Assembly: GCA_900547555.1 (NCBI GenBank)
Contig: URHG01000001.1
Span: forward strand, 78,987 to 142,986
Reading direction: 5' to 3'
DNA: 64,000 nucleotides
Source of the DNA: an uncultured Porphyromonadaceae bacterium
GTDB taxonomy: Bacteria > Bacteroidota > Bacteroidia > Bacteroidales > UBA11471
Part shown: positions 33,958 through 42,536 of the stretch, piece after piece
Position numbering within the stretch: position 1 is the first letter of the stretch
How the letters are laid out: every line of letters starts with the position of its first letter
The notes under the pieces: generated by a model
Seen by the model: the letters and a program-made list of their open reading frames with translations, nothing else
The model's database searches: none
Told to the model about the DNA's origin: nothing
Made by a program: the position numbers and the translations under genes

Positions 33958-34794
33958 TTACTTGCTGTGATTAGCGGCGTAAGATTGTACGATAGAGAAA
34001 CCTACTTCGTCGATAGCGTAAGTGATTTTGTCGATTTTGCTGGTGAAGAAGTTATAAGAGATAACAGCACAAGCACCGGTTGCGATACCGAAAGCGGTAT
34101 TTACAAGTGCCTCGGAAATACCGGTCGAGAGGGCTACCGAGTCAGGAGCTCCGGTTGCTGTGGCAAGAGCGGCAAATGAACGGATCATACCAAGCACAGT
34201 ACCGAGAAGTCCGACAAGAGTACCGAGGGTCGTCATGGTAGCGATAACGGCGAGGTTCATTTCGAGAGTAGGCAATTCGAGCGCGGTGGCTTCTTCTACT
34301 TCCTTCTGGATACTTGCCAATTTTTGTTCTTTGGTCAGTTCGGTGTTGTTTTCCATTTCGGCATATTTTTTCAAGGCCGACGTTACCACGCTACCTACCG
34401 AACCTCTTTGTTTGTCGCAATATTCTTGGGCTTTGGCCAAGTCATTGGCAGCGAGAGCTGCTTTAACGTTAGCAACGAATTTGGTGAGGCTACCTTTGCC
34501 TTTGGCGGTCATGATAGCAAATGCACGTTCGATACTCAGTACCAATACAGTGAGCAACAAAGTTTGCAGCACAGGCACAATTATACCACCTTTGTAGATA
34601 GTTCCCAACATATTACCGGGTTTGGGCTCGGCTTTGGTGGCATCGGTAAAGTTGTTTACATCACCCAATATAAAGGTGTAGATGCACACAGCAATGATAA
34701 AACATACTACGATTACGAGGAATGCAGATTCGATACCGCGAAATCCTTTCGATTCTTTCTTAGCTTTTTTTGCTTTGGGTTGTTTTGTCTCCAT
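33958..34794 (-). CDS. exbB: ExbB/TolQ/MotA-family proton channel protein
   Basis: The product is 278 residues. One membrane segment is near 25-48 (AFLVIVVCFIIAVCIYTFIL), a second near 75-95, and the conserved helices near 180-250 contain LAVIATMTTLGTLVGLLGTV and NTAFGIATGACAVISYNFF. ExbB forms the pentamer around ExbD. It is the first gene of the cluster. The nearest consensus -7 box is at 35055-35062, giving a leader of about 255 nt in a gap of 435 bp, where I see no further gene. Confidence 0.92.
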   Translation of the reverse strand: METKQPKAKKAKKESKGFRGIESAFLVIVVCFIIAVCIYTFILGDVNNFTDATKAEPKPGNMLGTIYKGGIIVPVLQTLLLTVLVLSIERAFAIMTAKGKGSLTKFVANVKAALAANDLAKAQEYCDKQRGSVGSVVTSALKKYAEMENNTELTKEQKLASIQKEVEEATALELPTLEMNLAVIATMTTLGTLVGLLGTVLGMIRSFAALATATGAPDSVALSTGISEALVNTAFGIATGACAVISYNFFTSKIDKITYAIDEVGFSIVQSYAANHSK

Positions 34795-35054
34795 AATAAA
34801 AGAGTCTTTTGTTAGTTTGGTTTACAGTTTTTGTGAAGTTTTTATGTTCTTTTTGTGGTTTAGTCGTTCTTTTTTGCCCGTCCATGAATTGATACCTTGG
34901 CTGTTTTTCAACTTACACGAGTGATCAAAGGTCGAAACATTATTTTTTCAATCCGTTATTTATGTAAGCAATTCCTTCTGCATGATAGTGTTACATGGTA
35001 CGAGCATATCTGCATGCGATTATTCTTTTTGACATTTCTGTCGAAAACACGGGT

Positions 35055-35062
35055 CAAATATA
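35055..35062 (-). promoter_or_regulatory. -7 box likely for exbB
   Basis: TATATTTG on the minus strand is 261 bp before the start of exbB. It implies a long leader unless a closer, weaker promoter is used. Confidence 0.45.
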
Positions 35063-35197
35063 GGATTTCTTTTTCAAAAGAAAAAAAATCGGATAAAAAA
35101 AGTTGGCCGAATGGTGTGATTTCGAGGGAGAGATAATGATTTTTTTGCTTTTTTGTTTTTATAATAGTAATTTGTGAAAGTGCGGCGTAAGATTTCG

Positions 35198-35205
35198 TAT
35201 CTTTG
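35198..35205 (+). promoter_or_regulatory. -7 box of the inositol phosphatase gene
   Basis: TATCTTTG is preceded by a TTTG at 35171-35174 and lies 25 bp before the ATG. Confidence 0.65.
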
Positions 35206-35229
35206 TTATATAATTAAGGTAATTGTGTT

Positions 35230-36066
35230 ATGGATTATGATGTGGCAATGCTATCTGATCTGACACTCAAAGTCGTCGAGGTAGCCCGTCTTACGGGGCA
35301 GTTTTTGCGTAGCGAACGTTTGGTTTTCGACCGTTCTCGTGTTGAAGAAAAGAATCTGCATGACTATGTTTCGTATGTCGATCGGGAGTCTGAGTGCCGT
35401 TTGGTCGCTTCGCTTTCGGATTTGTTGCCGGGAGCGGGATTTATCACCGAGGAGGCGACTGTTTCTTATCGAGGAGAGGATTGTTTATGGATTATCGACC
35501 CGCTCGATGGCACGACCAATTATGTTCATGACCACTCTCCTTATGCCGTGAGTATAGCTCTTTACGGCCGATCTGCCGGATTGCTGTTAGGGGTGGTTTA
35601 TGAACCTTGTCGCGACGAATGTTTTTATGCTTGGAAAGATGGCGGCGCTTATCTTAACGGTGTTCGTATATCTGTGTCTCCCGTAACGTCGATAGGAGCG
35701 GCCTATATACATCTCGGATTGCCGTATGACGCAGAGAAGTATAGGGCTTTTTCGACGGCAATGTTGTCTCGTTTTTATGGGCATGTGGGTGGTGTGCGTA
35801 TAGCGGGTTCGGCAGCTATGGATATTTGCGGTGTGGCAGCGGGGCGCACAGAGGCTTATATCGAACCTGCCTTACACCTGTGGGACGTGGCGGCCGGTAT
35901 TCTCATTTTGCGTGAAGCCGGTGGTGTTGTCTCCGATTTTGAAGACTGTTCTTTACTCTGTGGGGCGGCTGCCGGTGATAGCTTGTGGGTCGACGGTTAT
36001 GATGTCGTTGCAACGAATGCCGGCCTTCATGCTGATATTTTATCGTATTTGAGGGATTGTCTCTGA
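35230..36066 (+). CDS. Inositol monophosphatase-family phosphatase
   Basis: The product is 278 residues. The Mg2+-dependent phosphatase motifs are present: the Glu pair in AGFITEEAT, the signature WIIDPLDGTTNYVHDHSPYA at about 96-115, and LHLWDVAAGILILREAGG near the C-terminus, which carries the last metal Asp. It hydrolyses inositol-1-phosphate or a related sugar phosphate such as 3'-phosphoadenosine 5'-phosphate. Which one is not decided by the sequence. It is monocistronic and ends at a terminator shared with the convergent DUF4861 gene. Confidence 0.92.
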   Translation: MDYDVAMLSDLTLKVVEVARLTGQFLRSERLVFDRSRVEEKNLHDYVSYVDRESECRLVASLSDLLPGAGFITEEATVSYRGEDCLWIIDPLDGTTNYVHDHSPYAVSIALYGRSAGLLLGVVYEPCRDECFYAWKDGGAYLNGVRISVSPVTSIGAAYIHLGLPYDAEKYRAFSTAMLSRFYGHVGGVRIAGSAAMDICGVAAGRTEAYIEPALHLWDVAAGILILREAGGVVSDFEDCSLLCGAAAGDSLWVDGYDVVATNAGLHADILSYLRDCL

Positions 36067-36091
36067 CTTTACCGAGATTTTTATCAACAGA

Positions 36092-36117
36092 AAAAGGGGG
36101 CAATCAAGCCCCCTTTT
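36092..36117. terminator. Bidirectional terminator, phosphatase and DUF4861 genes
   Basis: AAAAGGGGGC pairs with GCCCCCTTTT around AATCAA between two convergent genes, with T runs on both strands. Confidence 0.88.
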
Positions 36118-36134
36118 CTATGGAAATTAGAGAT

Positions 36135-37379
36135 CTATTTTTTCTTTTTCAATATTTTTACCCGACAGGGTTGTTCGATGTCTTTTTTCCACGTCTTCAA
36201 GTACTCAAACCACGCTTCGGGAGTTTTATAGCCGAACGTCTCTTTCATGGAGGTAAACGTGATGTAATAAGTCATCGACGATTGTTTCGGGGCTTGTACT
36301 TGATAGAGGTAATTGGCTTTATCGTTTATTTCGCTTACGATATATTTCTGTGGAAGGTATGTTCCGAGGCCGACGGTTTCTTTGGCATATTTTACCGTAT
36401 CGTTCACCGGCCAGTCCGTACCCCAGCAACCGATCAGTCCTTTGTGGTCGCTATATGATTCCGAACCTTTGATGTTTTGTACGCCGGTACAGAAGACTTC
36501 GTTGCCGAGAGGTTTGCCAAAAAGCACATCTACTTGAGCGTCGCGATGGCCTCCATAGAGAGTATATCGGCAAGTCATATCGAGACGGTCGTTTCCGTAT
36601 TGCCAGCCTTTCGCTTCCATTTCGGCTACGGTGCGCACGGGACCGTAAGCCAATATGCGACCGGTGCGTTCAATGACGGGTTCGATATGTGTCGCTTTTT
36701 TCTGTTTGGCATTCCAGCCTTTCAATGCGCCTACGCCACAACTGCCGCTTACGCGTAAAACGTCGTCGCCGAATCCTTCTGCCAGTTGTTTGTCGTCGGG
36801 ATACCAGCCACTGGCTTCCACTTCGAAACCTTTGTTGAATTTGCCGTAAATATCGACGGTCTGTTTTTGGTCGAAATAAATTCTGTATGCGACGAGTTCT
36901 GACTCGAATGCCGGGCCGTGATGATAAAGGTTGTTATAGATCTTGGTCGTTCCCGGTATGCTCAGAGCATTGATTTTGGGGTGTTTGTTCCGTTTGTTGC
37001 TTTTGTCGTAGATTTTCATGTCGGCGTACACCCGTGCTGGATAGCGATCGGCCGGTGCTTCTTTCCCCGATACGATGACGCGCAGTTCCTTTTTGGTTTT
37101 GGCCGGCATGTCTATGAGCAGGGCTATTTCGTCTCCTTTTCCGTCGCGATCGAGATCGTCGGTTTGTGAGGCGATCTCTTTTTCTCCCTCATATACGGTT
37201 GCCGACAGTATAGGAAAGTCGCATTTGAAATCGGCGGTTTTCAGAACGACGGGATAGTCGGGTTTATTCTTCTCCCACGGATTTTCCACTTCTATGTAGA
37301 ATGTTTTTTCTTGTGCCCATACTTGCGTACCGATACCTAATGCAAGGAGGCATAGGCCGAAATGACCGAATAGTTTCAT
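36135..37379 (-). CDS. DUF4861 family secreted protein
   Basis: The product is 414 residues. The signal peptide ends at about 22 (GTQVWAQ). The mature part starts with TFYIEVENPWEKNKPDYPVV and has family segments IYNNLYHHGPAFESELVAYR, IDIYGK-like VDIYGKFNKGFEVEASGWYP, and TCRYTLYGGHRDAQVDVLF. DUF4861 proteins are often found in pectin-utilisation loci of Bacteroidetes, and the fold suggests carbohydrate binding or cleavage. No activity is established to my knowledge. It follows a beta-barrel gene by 35 bp and is probably cotranscribed with it. Confidence 0.82.
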   Translation of the reverse strand: MKLFGHFGLCLLALGIGTQVWAQEKTFYIEVENPWEKNKPDYPVVLKTADFKCDFPILSATVYEGEKEIASQTDDLDRDGKGDEIALLIDMPAKTKKELRVIVSGKEAPADRYPARVYADMKIYDKSNKRNKHPKINALSIPGTTKIYNNLYHHGPAFESELVAYRIYFDQKQTVDIYGKFNKGFEVEASGWYPDDKQLAEGFGDDVLRVSGSCGVGALKGWNAKQKKATHIEPVIERTGRILAYGPVRTVAEMEAKGWQYGNDRLDMTCRYTLYGGHRDAQVDVLFGKPLGNEVFCTGVQNIKGSESYSDHKGLIGCWGTDWPVNDTVKYAKETVGLGTYLPQKYIVSEINDKANYLYQVQAPKQSSMTYYITFTSMKETFGYKTPEAWFEYLKTWKKDIEQPCRVKILKKKK

Positions 37380-37414
37380 GGTAGATGTATTTTTTGAGTA
37401 TTATGGTGATTTTA

Positions 37415-38080
37415 TCAGAAAGTAACGCTGAATACAAGTTGCCACATATTGCTTTTGTAGGAAAAGTCATTGGCCAGAATGTCGCTCCACCCATCGGTAA
37501 AAGTCTCTCTTACCGAGTTGCCCATAGGCAGCCGGTAATTGATGGCAGCGCGCAAATGCTTGAAGAGAATAATGCCGGCGGTAAAATTCATACCTACGGC
37601 GGTCTCGTTATTGATGAGGCGCGCACCGTTCGGTTGGGGATTTTCTTTCCCGATAATATCGTAAAGTTTATTGGATAGGTTGTCGTTTTTGATGTCGAAT
37701 GTAAACGACGGTCCTACTCCTGCATAGATGCCGAGAATTTGCAACGGGTTGAATGTGAATTTCAGATATAAAGGAATGTCGAGAGAGTGTCTGAAATAGT
37801 TGGCTACGGCATAATCGTCGGTGTTGGTAAAATGTGTTCGGCGTTGCAGGTAGAGCAGAGATCCGTCGATAGAGAGACCTAACGGGAAACTTATTTCGGC
37901 CATAGGACCGATGAAAAAGCCGCAATCGTTATCGTATTTGATATTGGAGGCGAGCCCTTTATAGGAGCTTCCCGATAGATTGATTCCTCCTTTGAGACCC
38001 CAGTTGAAATCTATGGCCTGCGCTTGTGCCGATATGCCTAAGAATACCAGCAAGCAGATGGTTTTGGTAAACTTTTTCAT
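37415..38080 (-). CDS. Outer-membrane beta-barrel protein (porin-like family)
   Basis: The product is 221 residues from ATG 38080 (MKKFTKTICLLVFLGISAQA, a signal peptide). Alternating hydrophobic strands follow: FNWGLKGGINLSG, CGFFIGPMAEISFPLGLSI, DIPLYLKFTFNPLQILGIYA and the C-terminal strand MWQLVFSVTF ending in Phe, as expected for Bam-assembled barrels. It fits the small outer-membrane beta-barrel family (PF13568-type). Ligand and role are unknown. It is the first gene of a two-gene operon with DUF4861. Confidence 0.82.
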   Translation of the reverse strand: MKKFTKTICLLVFLGISAQAQAIDFNWGLKGGINLSGSSYKGLASNIKYDNDCGFFIGPMAEISFPLGLSIDGSLLYLQRRTHFTNTDDYAVANYFRHSLDIPLYLKFTFNPLQILGIYAGVGPSFTFDIKNDNLSNKLYDIIGKENPQPNGARLINNETAVGMNFTAGIILFKHLRAAINYRLPMGNSVRETFTDGWSDILANDFSYKSNMWQLVFSVTF

Positions 38081-38100
38081 AAGATATAGTTTTGTCAAAG

Positions 38101-38108
38101 CAAAGATA
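38101..38108 (-). promoter_or_regulatory. -7 box of the beta-barrel and DUF4861 operon
   Basis: TATCTTTG on the minus strand is 20 bp before the ATG at 38080. Confidence 0.65.
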
Positions 38109-38244
38109 AAGATTTCTTTACGAACTTTTTTATCCTTATTCCCGAAACCCTATATAAAAAATCGTTAATCGTCGTATTCCAATAAATTTTCCCGACAAGG
38201 AAATTTTTTAGCCGATAAAATTTTTTCAATTCAAGAAAAGATTT

Positions 38245-38252
38245 TACCTTTG
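38245..38252 (+). promoter_or_regulatory. -7 box of tRNA-Met
   Basis: TACCTTTG lies 41 bp before the mature tRNA 5' end. Confidence 0.6.
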
Positions 38253-38293
38253 CCCCCGCATTCGGGAAAAGATGTTTTTCTCGTATTGGCGAT

Positions 38294-38367
38294 GGCGGGG
38301 TAGCTCAGTTGGTTAGAGCGTCGGATTCATAACCCGGAGGTCACGAGTTCAATTCTCGTCCCCGCTA
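38294..38367 (+). tRNA. tRNA-Met (CAT)
   Basis: The 74-nt cloverleaf has acceptor strands GGCGGGG and CCCCGCT, a D arm GCTC/GAGC, anticodon CAT at 38328-38330, and a T arm ACGAG-TTCAATT-CTCGT. The CCA end is not encoded. The body looks like elongator tRNA-Met of Bacteroidetes. A tRNA-Ile2 with modified CAT or initiator identity cannot be excluded by eye, but the initiator's three G-C pairs in the anticodon stem are absent. Confidence 0.93.
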
Positions 38368-38376
38368 CTTTCATCG

Positions 38377-38409
38377 AAGGCTGTCTTAGTGTGTAAGACG
38401 GCCTTTTTT
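38377..38409 (+). terminator. Terminator of tRNA-Met
   Basis: AAGGCTGTCTTA pairs with TAAGACGGCCTT with one U-G pair in the plus direction, followed by TTTTTT. Confidence 0.85.
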
Positions 38410-38441
38410 GTCGTATGGAATAAAGTAATACGCATTTCTCC

Positions 38442-39419
38442 ATGTTGAAATATTTTTATATTGCCATCGGAACATTGTCGTTGTCTTTGGGGGTCATCGG
38501 TATTTTTGTGCCGTTGTTACCCACGACGCCCTTTTTATTGCTTGCGGCCGCTCTTTATTTTCGTAGTTCTCCGGTGCTGTATGAGCGTTTATTGAATCAT
38601 AGGTATTTAGGTTCGTATATCCGTAATTTTCGGGAGTATAGAGCCATACCTTTGCGGGCAAAGGTTATTTCGATCACTCTTTTATGGGGGACATTGTCGT
38701 ATTGTGCTTTTGGTATTGCCGAAAGCACTTGGTTGCGCTTATTGTTCGGTGCGATAGCCATCGGCGTAACGTGGCATATTTTGAGTTATAAAACGTTGAG
38801 GAGAAAAGATAAATACGAAGAAGTTGATGACAGTGATCTTATCGAACAGCTTTCGATGGCGAATATCGAACAGGCTTGGCGTATAATACGCGCTGGCGGT
38901 TTTTTTGAGGCATGGGCGTCGATAGGAGCCGAAACGCATGTGGTAGGCTCGTTGCGTATGGGGTTACTGGTAAAACATCGGGATATAGATTTACATATAT
39001 ATTCGTCGGAATTATCTGTCCCCGACAGTTTTCGGGCGGTGTCTCTATTGGCTCGGAATCCGGCCGTGAAACACATAGAATATGTAAATCTTGTCGATAC
39101 CGATGAACGGTGTATCGAGTGGCATATCGGATATGTCGACGATCGAGGCGAGGTGTGGCAAATCGATATGATACACATTTTGCGGGGAAGTCGGTACGAC
39201 GGATATTTCGAACGTGTGGCCGATCGTATATCGGCTGTACTTACCCCGGAGATGCGCCGTACGATTTTATCGTTGAAATACGCAACTCCCGATGCAATGC
39301 ATATTGCTGGTGTGGAGTATTATCGGGCGGTAATAGCCGGGGGAGTTCGTTCATATAAAGATTTTCTGGAATGGCGAGAGAAGAATCCCGTAACGGGTAT
39401 TGTCGAATGGCTTCCTTGA
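38442..39419 (+). CDS. DUF454 (YbaN-like) membrane domain fused to a nucleotidyltransferase-like domain
   Basis: The product is 325 residues. Residues 1-115 are a DUF454/YbaN inner-membrane domain (LGVIGIFVPLLPTTPFLLLA, YRAIPLRAKVISITLLWG). A charged linker follows. Residues about 135-320 form a soluble domain in which VVGSLRMGLLVKHRDIDLHI (168-187) has the GS...DxD pattern of the nucleotidyltransferase beta fold (Gly169-Ser170, Asp181 and Asp183). WQIDMIHI could hold the third acidic residue. Free-standing YbaN is about 125 residues. The fusion suggests a membrane-tethered nucleotidyltransferase, with substrate unknown. Whether it is general in Bacteroidetes I cannot check. Confidence 0.72.
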   Translation: MLKYFYIAIGTLSLSLGVIGIFVPLLPTTPFLLLAAALYFRSSPVLYERLLNHRYLGSYIRNFREYRAIPLRAKVISITLLWGTLSYCAFGIAESTWLRLLFGAIAIGVTWHILSYKTLRRKDKYEEVDDSDLIEQLSMANIEQAWRIIRAGGFFEAWASIGAETHVVGSLRMGLLVKHRDIDLHIYSSELSVPDSFRAVSLLARNPAVKHIEYVNLVDTDERCIEWHIGYVDDRGEVWQIDMIHILRGSRYDGYFERVADRISAVLTPEMRRTILSLKYATPDAMHIAGVEYYRAVIAGGVRSYKDFLEWREKNPVTGIVEWLP

Positions 39420-39476
39420 AATATGTGTGGGGAATAAAAAATATTCGTTTTCCTCATTTGTTTCTGTTAAAGTTCT

Positions 39477-39484
39477 TACCTTTG
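39477..39484 (+). promoter_or_regulatory. -7 box of the split ThrE operon
   Basis: TACCTTTG lies 52 bp before the ATG at 39537. Confidence 0.65.
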
Positions 39485-39536
39485 CGGCGTTTTTTTCGGG
39501 GTCTCGCTCCCGAGATTAGGTTTTCAGAAATTTTAT

Positions 39537-40310
39537 ATGAAGGTAGAGAAGGAATTTCATCGCATTGCCGATTTTATTGCCGAGTACGCTGTCCGTTTGA
39601 TGGGATCGGGCGTACATACGTCTCGGGTGGTACGCAATACCATGCGCATCAGTGAGGCGTTGGGAGTCGTAACGCAAATGACATTGTTGCATAAGACTAT
39701 CATTTTTTCGATTCATGATAGAGAATCGGGAGAAGTGCTCAGCGATGTCGTGCCTGTAAAAAGTTTTCCGATCAGTTTTTTTCTCAATTCCGAGTTGAGT
39801 TCGCTCAGTTGGGCGGCACTCGACAATCATCTGTCGCTCGAAGAGATAGAACGGCGATACAAAAAAATCGTAGATACGCCTCGTATCAACCATTATCTTC
39901 TTACTTTTTTGGTGGCTTGCGCCAATGGGGCTTTCTGTCAACTTTTCGGCGGCAGTTGGGGGGCGATAGGAATTGTATTTATCGCTACGGTAATCGGCTT
40001 TTCACTGAAAAGTTTCATGCAGAAACGGCATGTCAGTCATTATGTCGTATTTGTTTTGACGGCCTTTCTTTCTTCCGTGATTGCTTCATCGGCATTGTTG
40101 TTCAATGCCACACCCGATATTGCTATCGGTACGAGCGTTCTCTTTTTGATTCCCGGCGTACCTTTGCTCAATGGGGTTATCGATATCGTAGAGAGCCATA
40201 TTTTGCTGGGGACTACCCGGCTGGTCAGCGCTTTGTTGCTGGTGATGTGTATTGCCGTAGGATTGTCGATAACATTGGCTATCGTACACAACGGTTTGGT
40301 ATTGCTTTAA
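39537..40310 (+). CDS. Threonine/serine exporter-type protein, N-terminal half (YjjP-like)
   Basis: The product is 257 residues. The cytosolic first ~110 residues contain the ThrE signature AVRLMGSGVHTSRVVRNTMR. About five membrane segments follow (YLLTFLVACANGAFCQLFGG, IGIVFIATVIGFSL, and LLVMCIAVGLSITLAIVHNG at the end). In ThrE of Corynebacterium this part is fused to the module encoded by the next gene. In E. coli the two are YjjP and YjjB, linked to succinate export. Cargo here may be threonine, serine or a dicarboxylate. The next gene starts 10 bp downstream. Confidence 0.88.
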   Translation: MKVEKEFHRIADFIAEYAVRLMGSGVHTSRVVRNTMRISEALGVVTQMTLLHKTIIFSIHDRESGEVLSDVVPVKSFPISFFLNSELSSLSWAALDNHLSLEEIERRYKKIVDTPRINHYLLTFLVACANGAFCQLFGGSWGAIGIVFIATVIGFSLKSFMQKRHVSHYVVFVLTAFLSSVIASSALLFNATPDIAIGTSVLFLIPGVPLLNGVIDIVESHILLGTTRLVSALLLVMCIAVGLSITLAIVHNGLVLL

Positions 40311-40320
40311 AGAGGAGATT

Positions 40321-40812
40321 ATGGTAGGAACTATTGTTATAGACGGGCTTTTCGCAGCTATTGCAGCTATCGGTTTCGGGGCTATTTCTAACCCTCCCCG
40401 GCGGGCGTTTCTTTCTATCGCTGTTGCGGCGGCCATAGGACATGCACTGCGTTTCTCGCTGATGTATTATGTCGGGGTCGATATTATTACCGCGTCGTTT
40501 TGTGCATCATTTGTCATCGGGTGGGTAAGTCTTTTTCTCGGTTCTTTTATCTATTGTCCCATGACGGTGGTATATATACCGGCTTTGTTGCCTATGATTC
40601 CGGGTATGTATGCTTACAAGACGGTCTTTGCATTGCTCCTTTTTTCGCGTAATCTTTCCGATCCTGATATGGTGCAGCGTTATATGCAGGAATTTTTTGT
40701 CAACGGAATCGTTACTTGCGGAGTTATTTTCATGTTGGCGGTGGGAGCGACGTTGCCTTTTATCCTGTTTCCGTCGAAACCTTATTCGCTTACCCGTCGT
40801 AAGCCGGAATAG
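40321..40812 (+). CDS. Threonine/serine exporter-type protein, C-terminal half (YjjB-like)
   Basis: The product is 163 residues with about four or five membrane segments. It matches the ThrE_2/DUF3815 module: FAAIAAIGFGAISNPPRRAF, HALRFSLMYYVGVDI, and YIPALLPMIPGMYAYKTVFA, which is the family's conserved block. It should form one transporter with the product of the gene just upstream. The reason for their split in bacteria is not known. Confidence 0.88.
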   Translation: MVGTIVIDGLFAAIAAIGFGAISNPPRRAFLSIAVAAAIGHALRFSLMYYVGVDIITASFCASFVIGWVSLFLGSFIYCPMTVVYIPALLPMIPGMYAYKTVFALLLFSRNLSDPDMVQRYMQEFFVNGIVTCGVIFMLAVGATLPFILFPSKPYSLTRRKPE

Positions 40813-40936
40813 GGGCGTTGGCCGAAGAGGGCCGTCGGATAGAATCGCATACAGGAAGTGCTGTATCGCTTTGTTTCCTGATGCCGGGACCGGGTCTGAA
40901 AGTAAATATCCCTTTGGCATTCTTTGCGACTTATAT

Positions 40937-40944
40937 TATCTTTG
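40937..40944 (+). promoter_or_regulatory. -7 box of cca
   Basis: TATCTTTG lies 72 bp before the preferred ATG at 41017 and after the alternative TTG start at 40924, which it argues against. Confidence 0.65.
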
Positions 40945-41016
40945 CTTGCAGAAAACGGCAAGAGATCGAATGTTTTATCTTGTTTGTGCGTTTTCCGTGA
41001 AAAATCTATATGGCCG

Positions 41017-42456
41017 ATGAGACTCGACGATTCATTATTGCAAAAGCATTTGGGGCATCCGCTTTTCTCTCTCCTCACCGAGACTGCCGATGAGTTGGGC
41101 ATGCCTTGTTATGTCATAGGCGGTTATGTGCGTGATATTTTTCTGCAACGGGCATCAAAAGACATCGATGTGGTAACTGTCGGCAGCGGTATAGAATTGG
41201 CTCGGGCATTTGCCGAAAAATTGGGCAAACGGGCGTTTCTATCGGTTTTCAATAATTTCGGAACGGCACAAGTCAAATATAAAAGTCATGAGATAGAATT
41301 TGTCGGCGCTCGCCGGGAATCTTATTCGCATGATTCCCGAAAACCGATTGTCGAGGACGGGACTTTGACCGATGACCAGAACCGCCGGGATTTTACGATC
41401 AATGCCCTTGCCATTTGTCTGAACAAAGAGCGTTTCGGCGAGTTGGTAGACCCTTTTGGCGGTATTTCCGATCTCGATGCAGGACTCATACGCACTCCGC
41501 TCGACCCCGATATTACATTCAGCGATGATCCTTTACGCATGATGCGGGCGATACGTTTTGCAACACAGTTGGGTTTCAGGATCGTCGACGATACTTTCGA
41601 TGCGATTTCCCGCAATCGGGAACGCATCAAAATCATATCGGGCGAACGCATCATCGATGAGATGAACAAGATGATGATGTCGTCCCGCCCTTCCATCGGT
41701 TTTCTTTTACTCGAAAAATGCGGGCTGTTGCCGATTATTTTTCCCGAACTTCATGCCTTGAAAGGAGTGGAAACGGTCGACGGTCGGGGGCATAAAGATA
41801 ATTTTTTCCATACGTTGGCAGTTCTCGACCAGTTGGCGGCCAAGAGCGACAACCTGTGGCTGCGTTGGGCTGCGGTATTCCATGACATCGCCAAACCGGT
41901 GACCAAGCGGTACGATGCCAAATTGGGCTGGACATTCCATAATCACAATTATGTGGGTGCAAAAATGATACCCGGGATATTCCGTCGTATGAAGTTGCCG
42001 ATGAATGAGAAGATGAAGTTTGTGCAGAAGATGGTCGAACTGCATATGCGGCCTATCGCTTTGGTCGAGGAAGAGGTTACCGACTCGGCCGTCCGCCGTC
42101 TGCTTTTCGATGCCGGAGATGACATCGATTCGCTCATGCTGCTTTGCGAGGCCGACATTACTTCTAAAAATCAGGAGAAGGTGCGTCGGATACTCAATAA
42201 TTTTGCACTTGTGCGTACCAAGTTGCATGATATTGAGGAGAAAGATCGCATACGGAATTTTCAGCCTCCGGTTACCGGAGAGGAGATAATGGCTGTTTTT
42301 TCGCTTACACCTTGCCGTGTCGTGGGGGAGATAAAAGCGGCCATTAAAGAAGCCATACTCGACGGCATTATACCGAACGAACGGGAAGCCGCATATCGGT
42401 ATATGTTGGGGGTGGCATTGGAAAAAGGACTTGTTCCTGCGAAGGGAAGGGAATAG
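41017..42456 (+). CDS. cca: CCA tRNA nucleotidyltransferase with HD domain
   Basis: The product is 479 residues from ATG 41017. The class II nucleotidyltransferase head has CYVIGGYVRDIFL and KDIDVVTVGS with the two catalytic Asp residues. EDGTLTDDQNRRDFTINALA and DDPLRMMRAIRFATQLGFRI are the neck and base-selection blocks. An HD-type domain (VFHDIAKPVTKRY) follows near 290. It adds CCA to tRNA 3' ends, needed here because the tRNA-Met gene at 38294 has no encoded CCA. Poly(A) polymerase activity is a related alternative. Confidence 0.93.
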   Translation: MRLDDSLLQKHLGHPLFSLLTETADELGMPCYVIGGYVRDIFLQRASKDIDVVTVGSGIELARAFAEKLGKRAFLSVFNNFGTAQVKYKSHEIEFVGARRESYSHDSRKPIVEDGTLTDDQNRRDFTINALAICLNKERFGELVDPFGGISDLDAGLIRTPLDPDITFSDDPLRMMRAIRFATQLGFRIVDDTFDAISRNRERIKIISGERIIDEMNKMMMSSRPSIGFLLLEKCGLLPIIFPELHALKGVETVDGRGHKDNFFHTLAVLDQLAAKSDNLWLRWAAVFHDIAKPVTKRYDAKLGWTFHNHNYVGAKMIPGIFRRMKLPMNEKMKFVQKMVELHMRPIALVEEEVTDSAVRRLLFDAGDDIDSLMLLCEADITSKNQEKVRRILNNFALVRTKLHDIEEKDRIRNFQPPVTGEEIMAVFSLTPCRVVGEIKAAIKEAILDGIIPNEREAAYRYMLGVALEKGLVPAKGRE

Positions 42457-42497
42457 AAATCGTCCTTTTTTGTAAAAACGGTTTCATTTTTTATCCC

Positions 42498-42505
42498 TAT
42501 CTTTG
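42498..42505 (+). promoter_or_regulatory. -7 box of the CE12-type esterase gene
   Basis: TATCTTTG lies 31 bp before the ATG. Confidence 0.65.
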
Positions 42506-42536
42506 TCGTCCAGCGAAATTAATACGTGAAACATAC

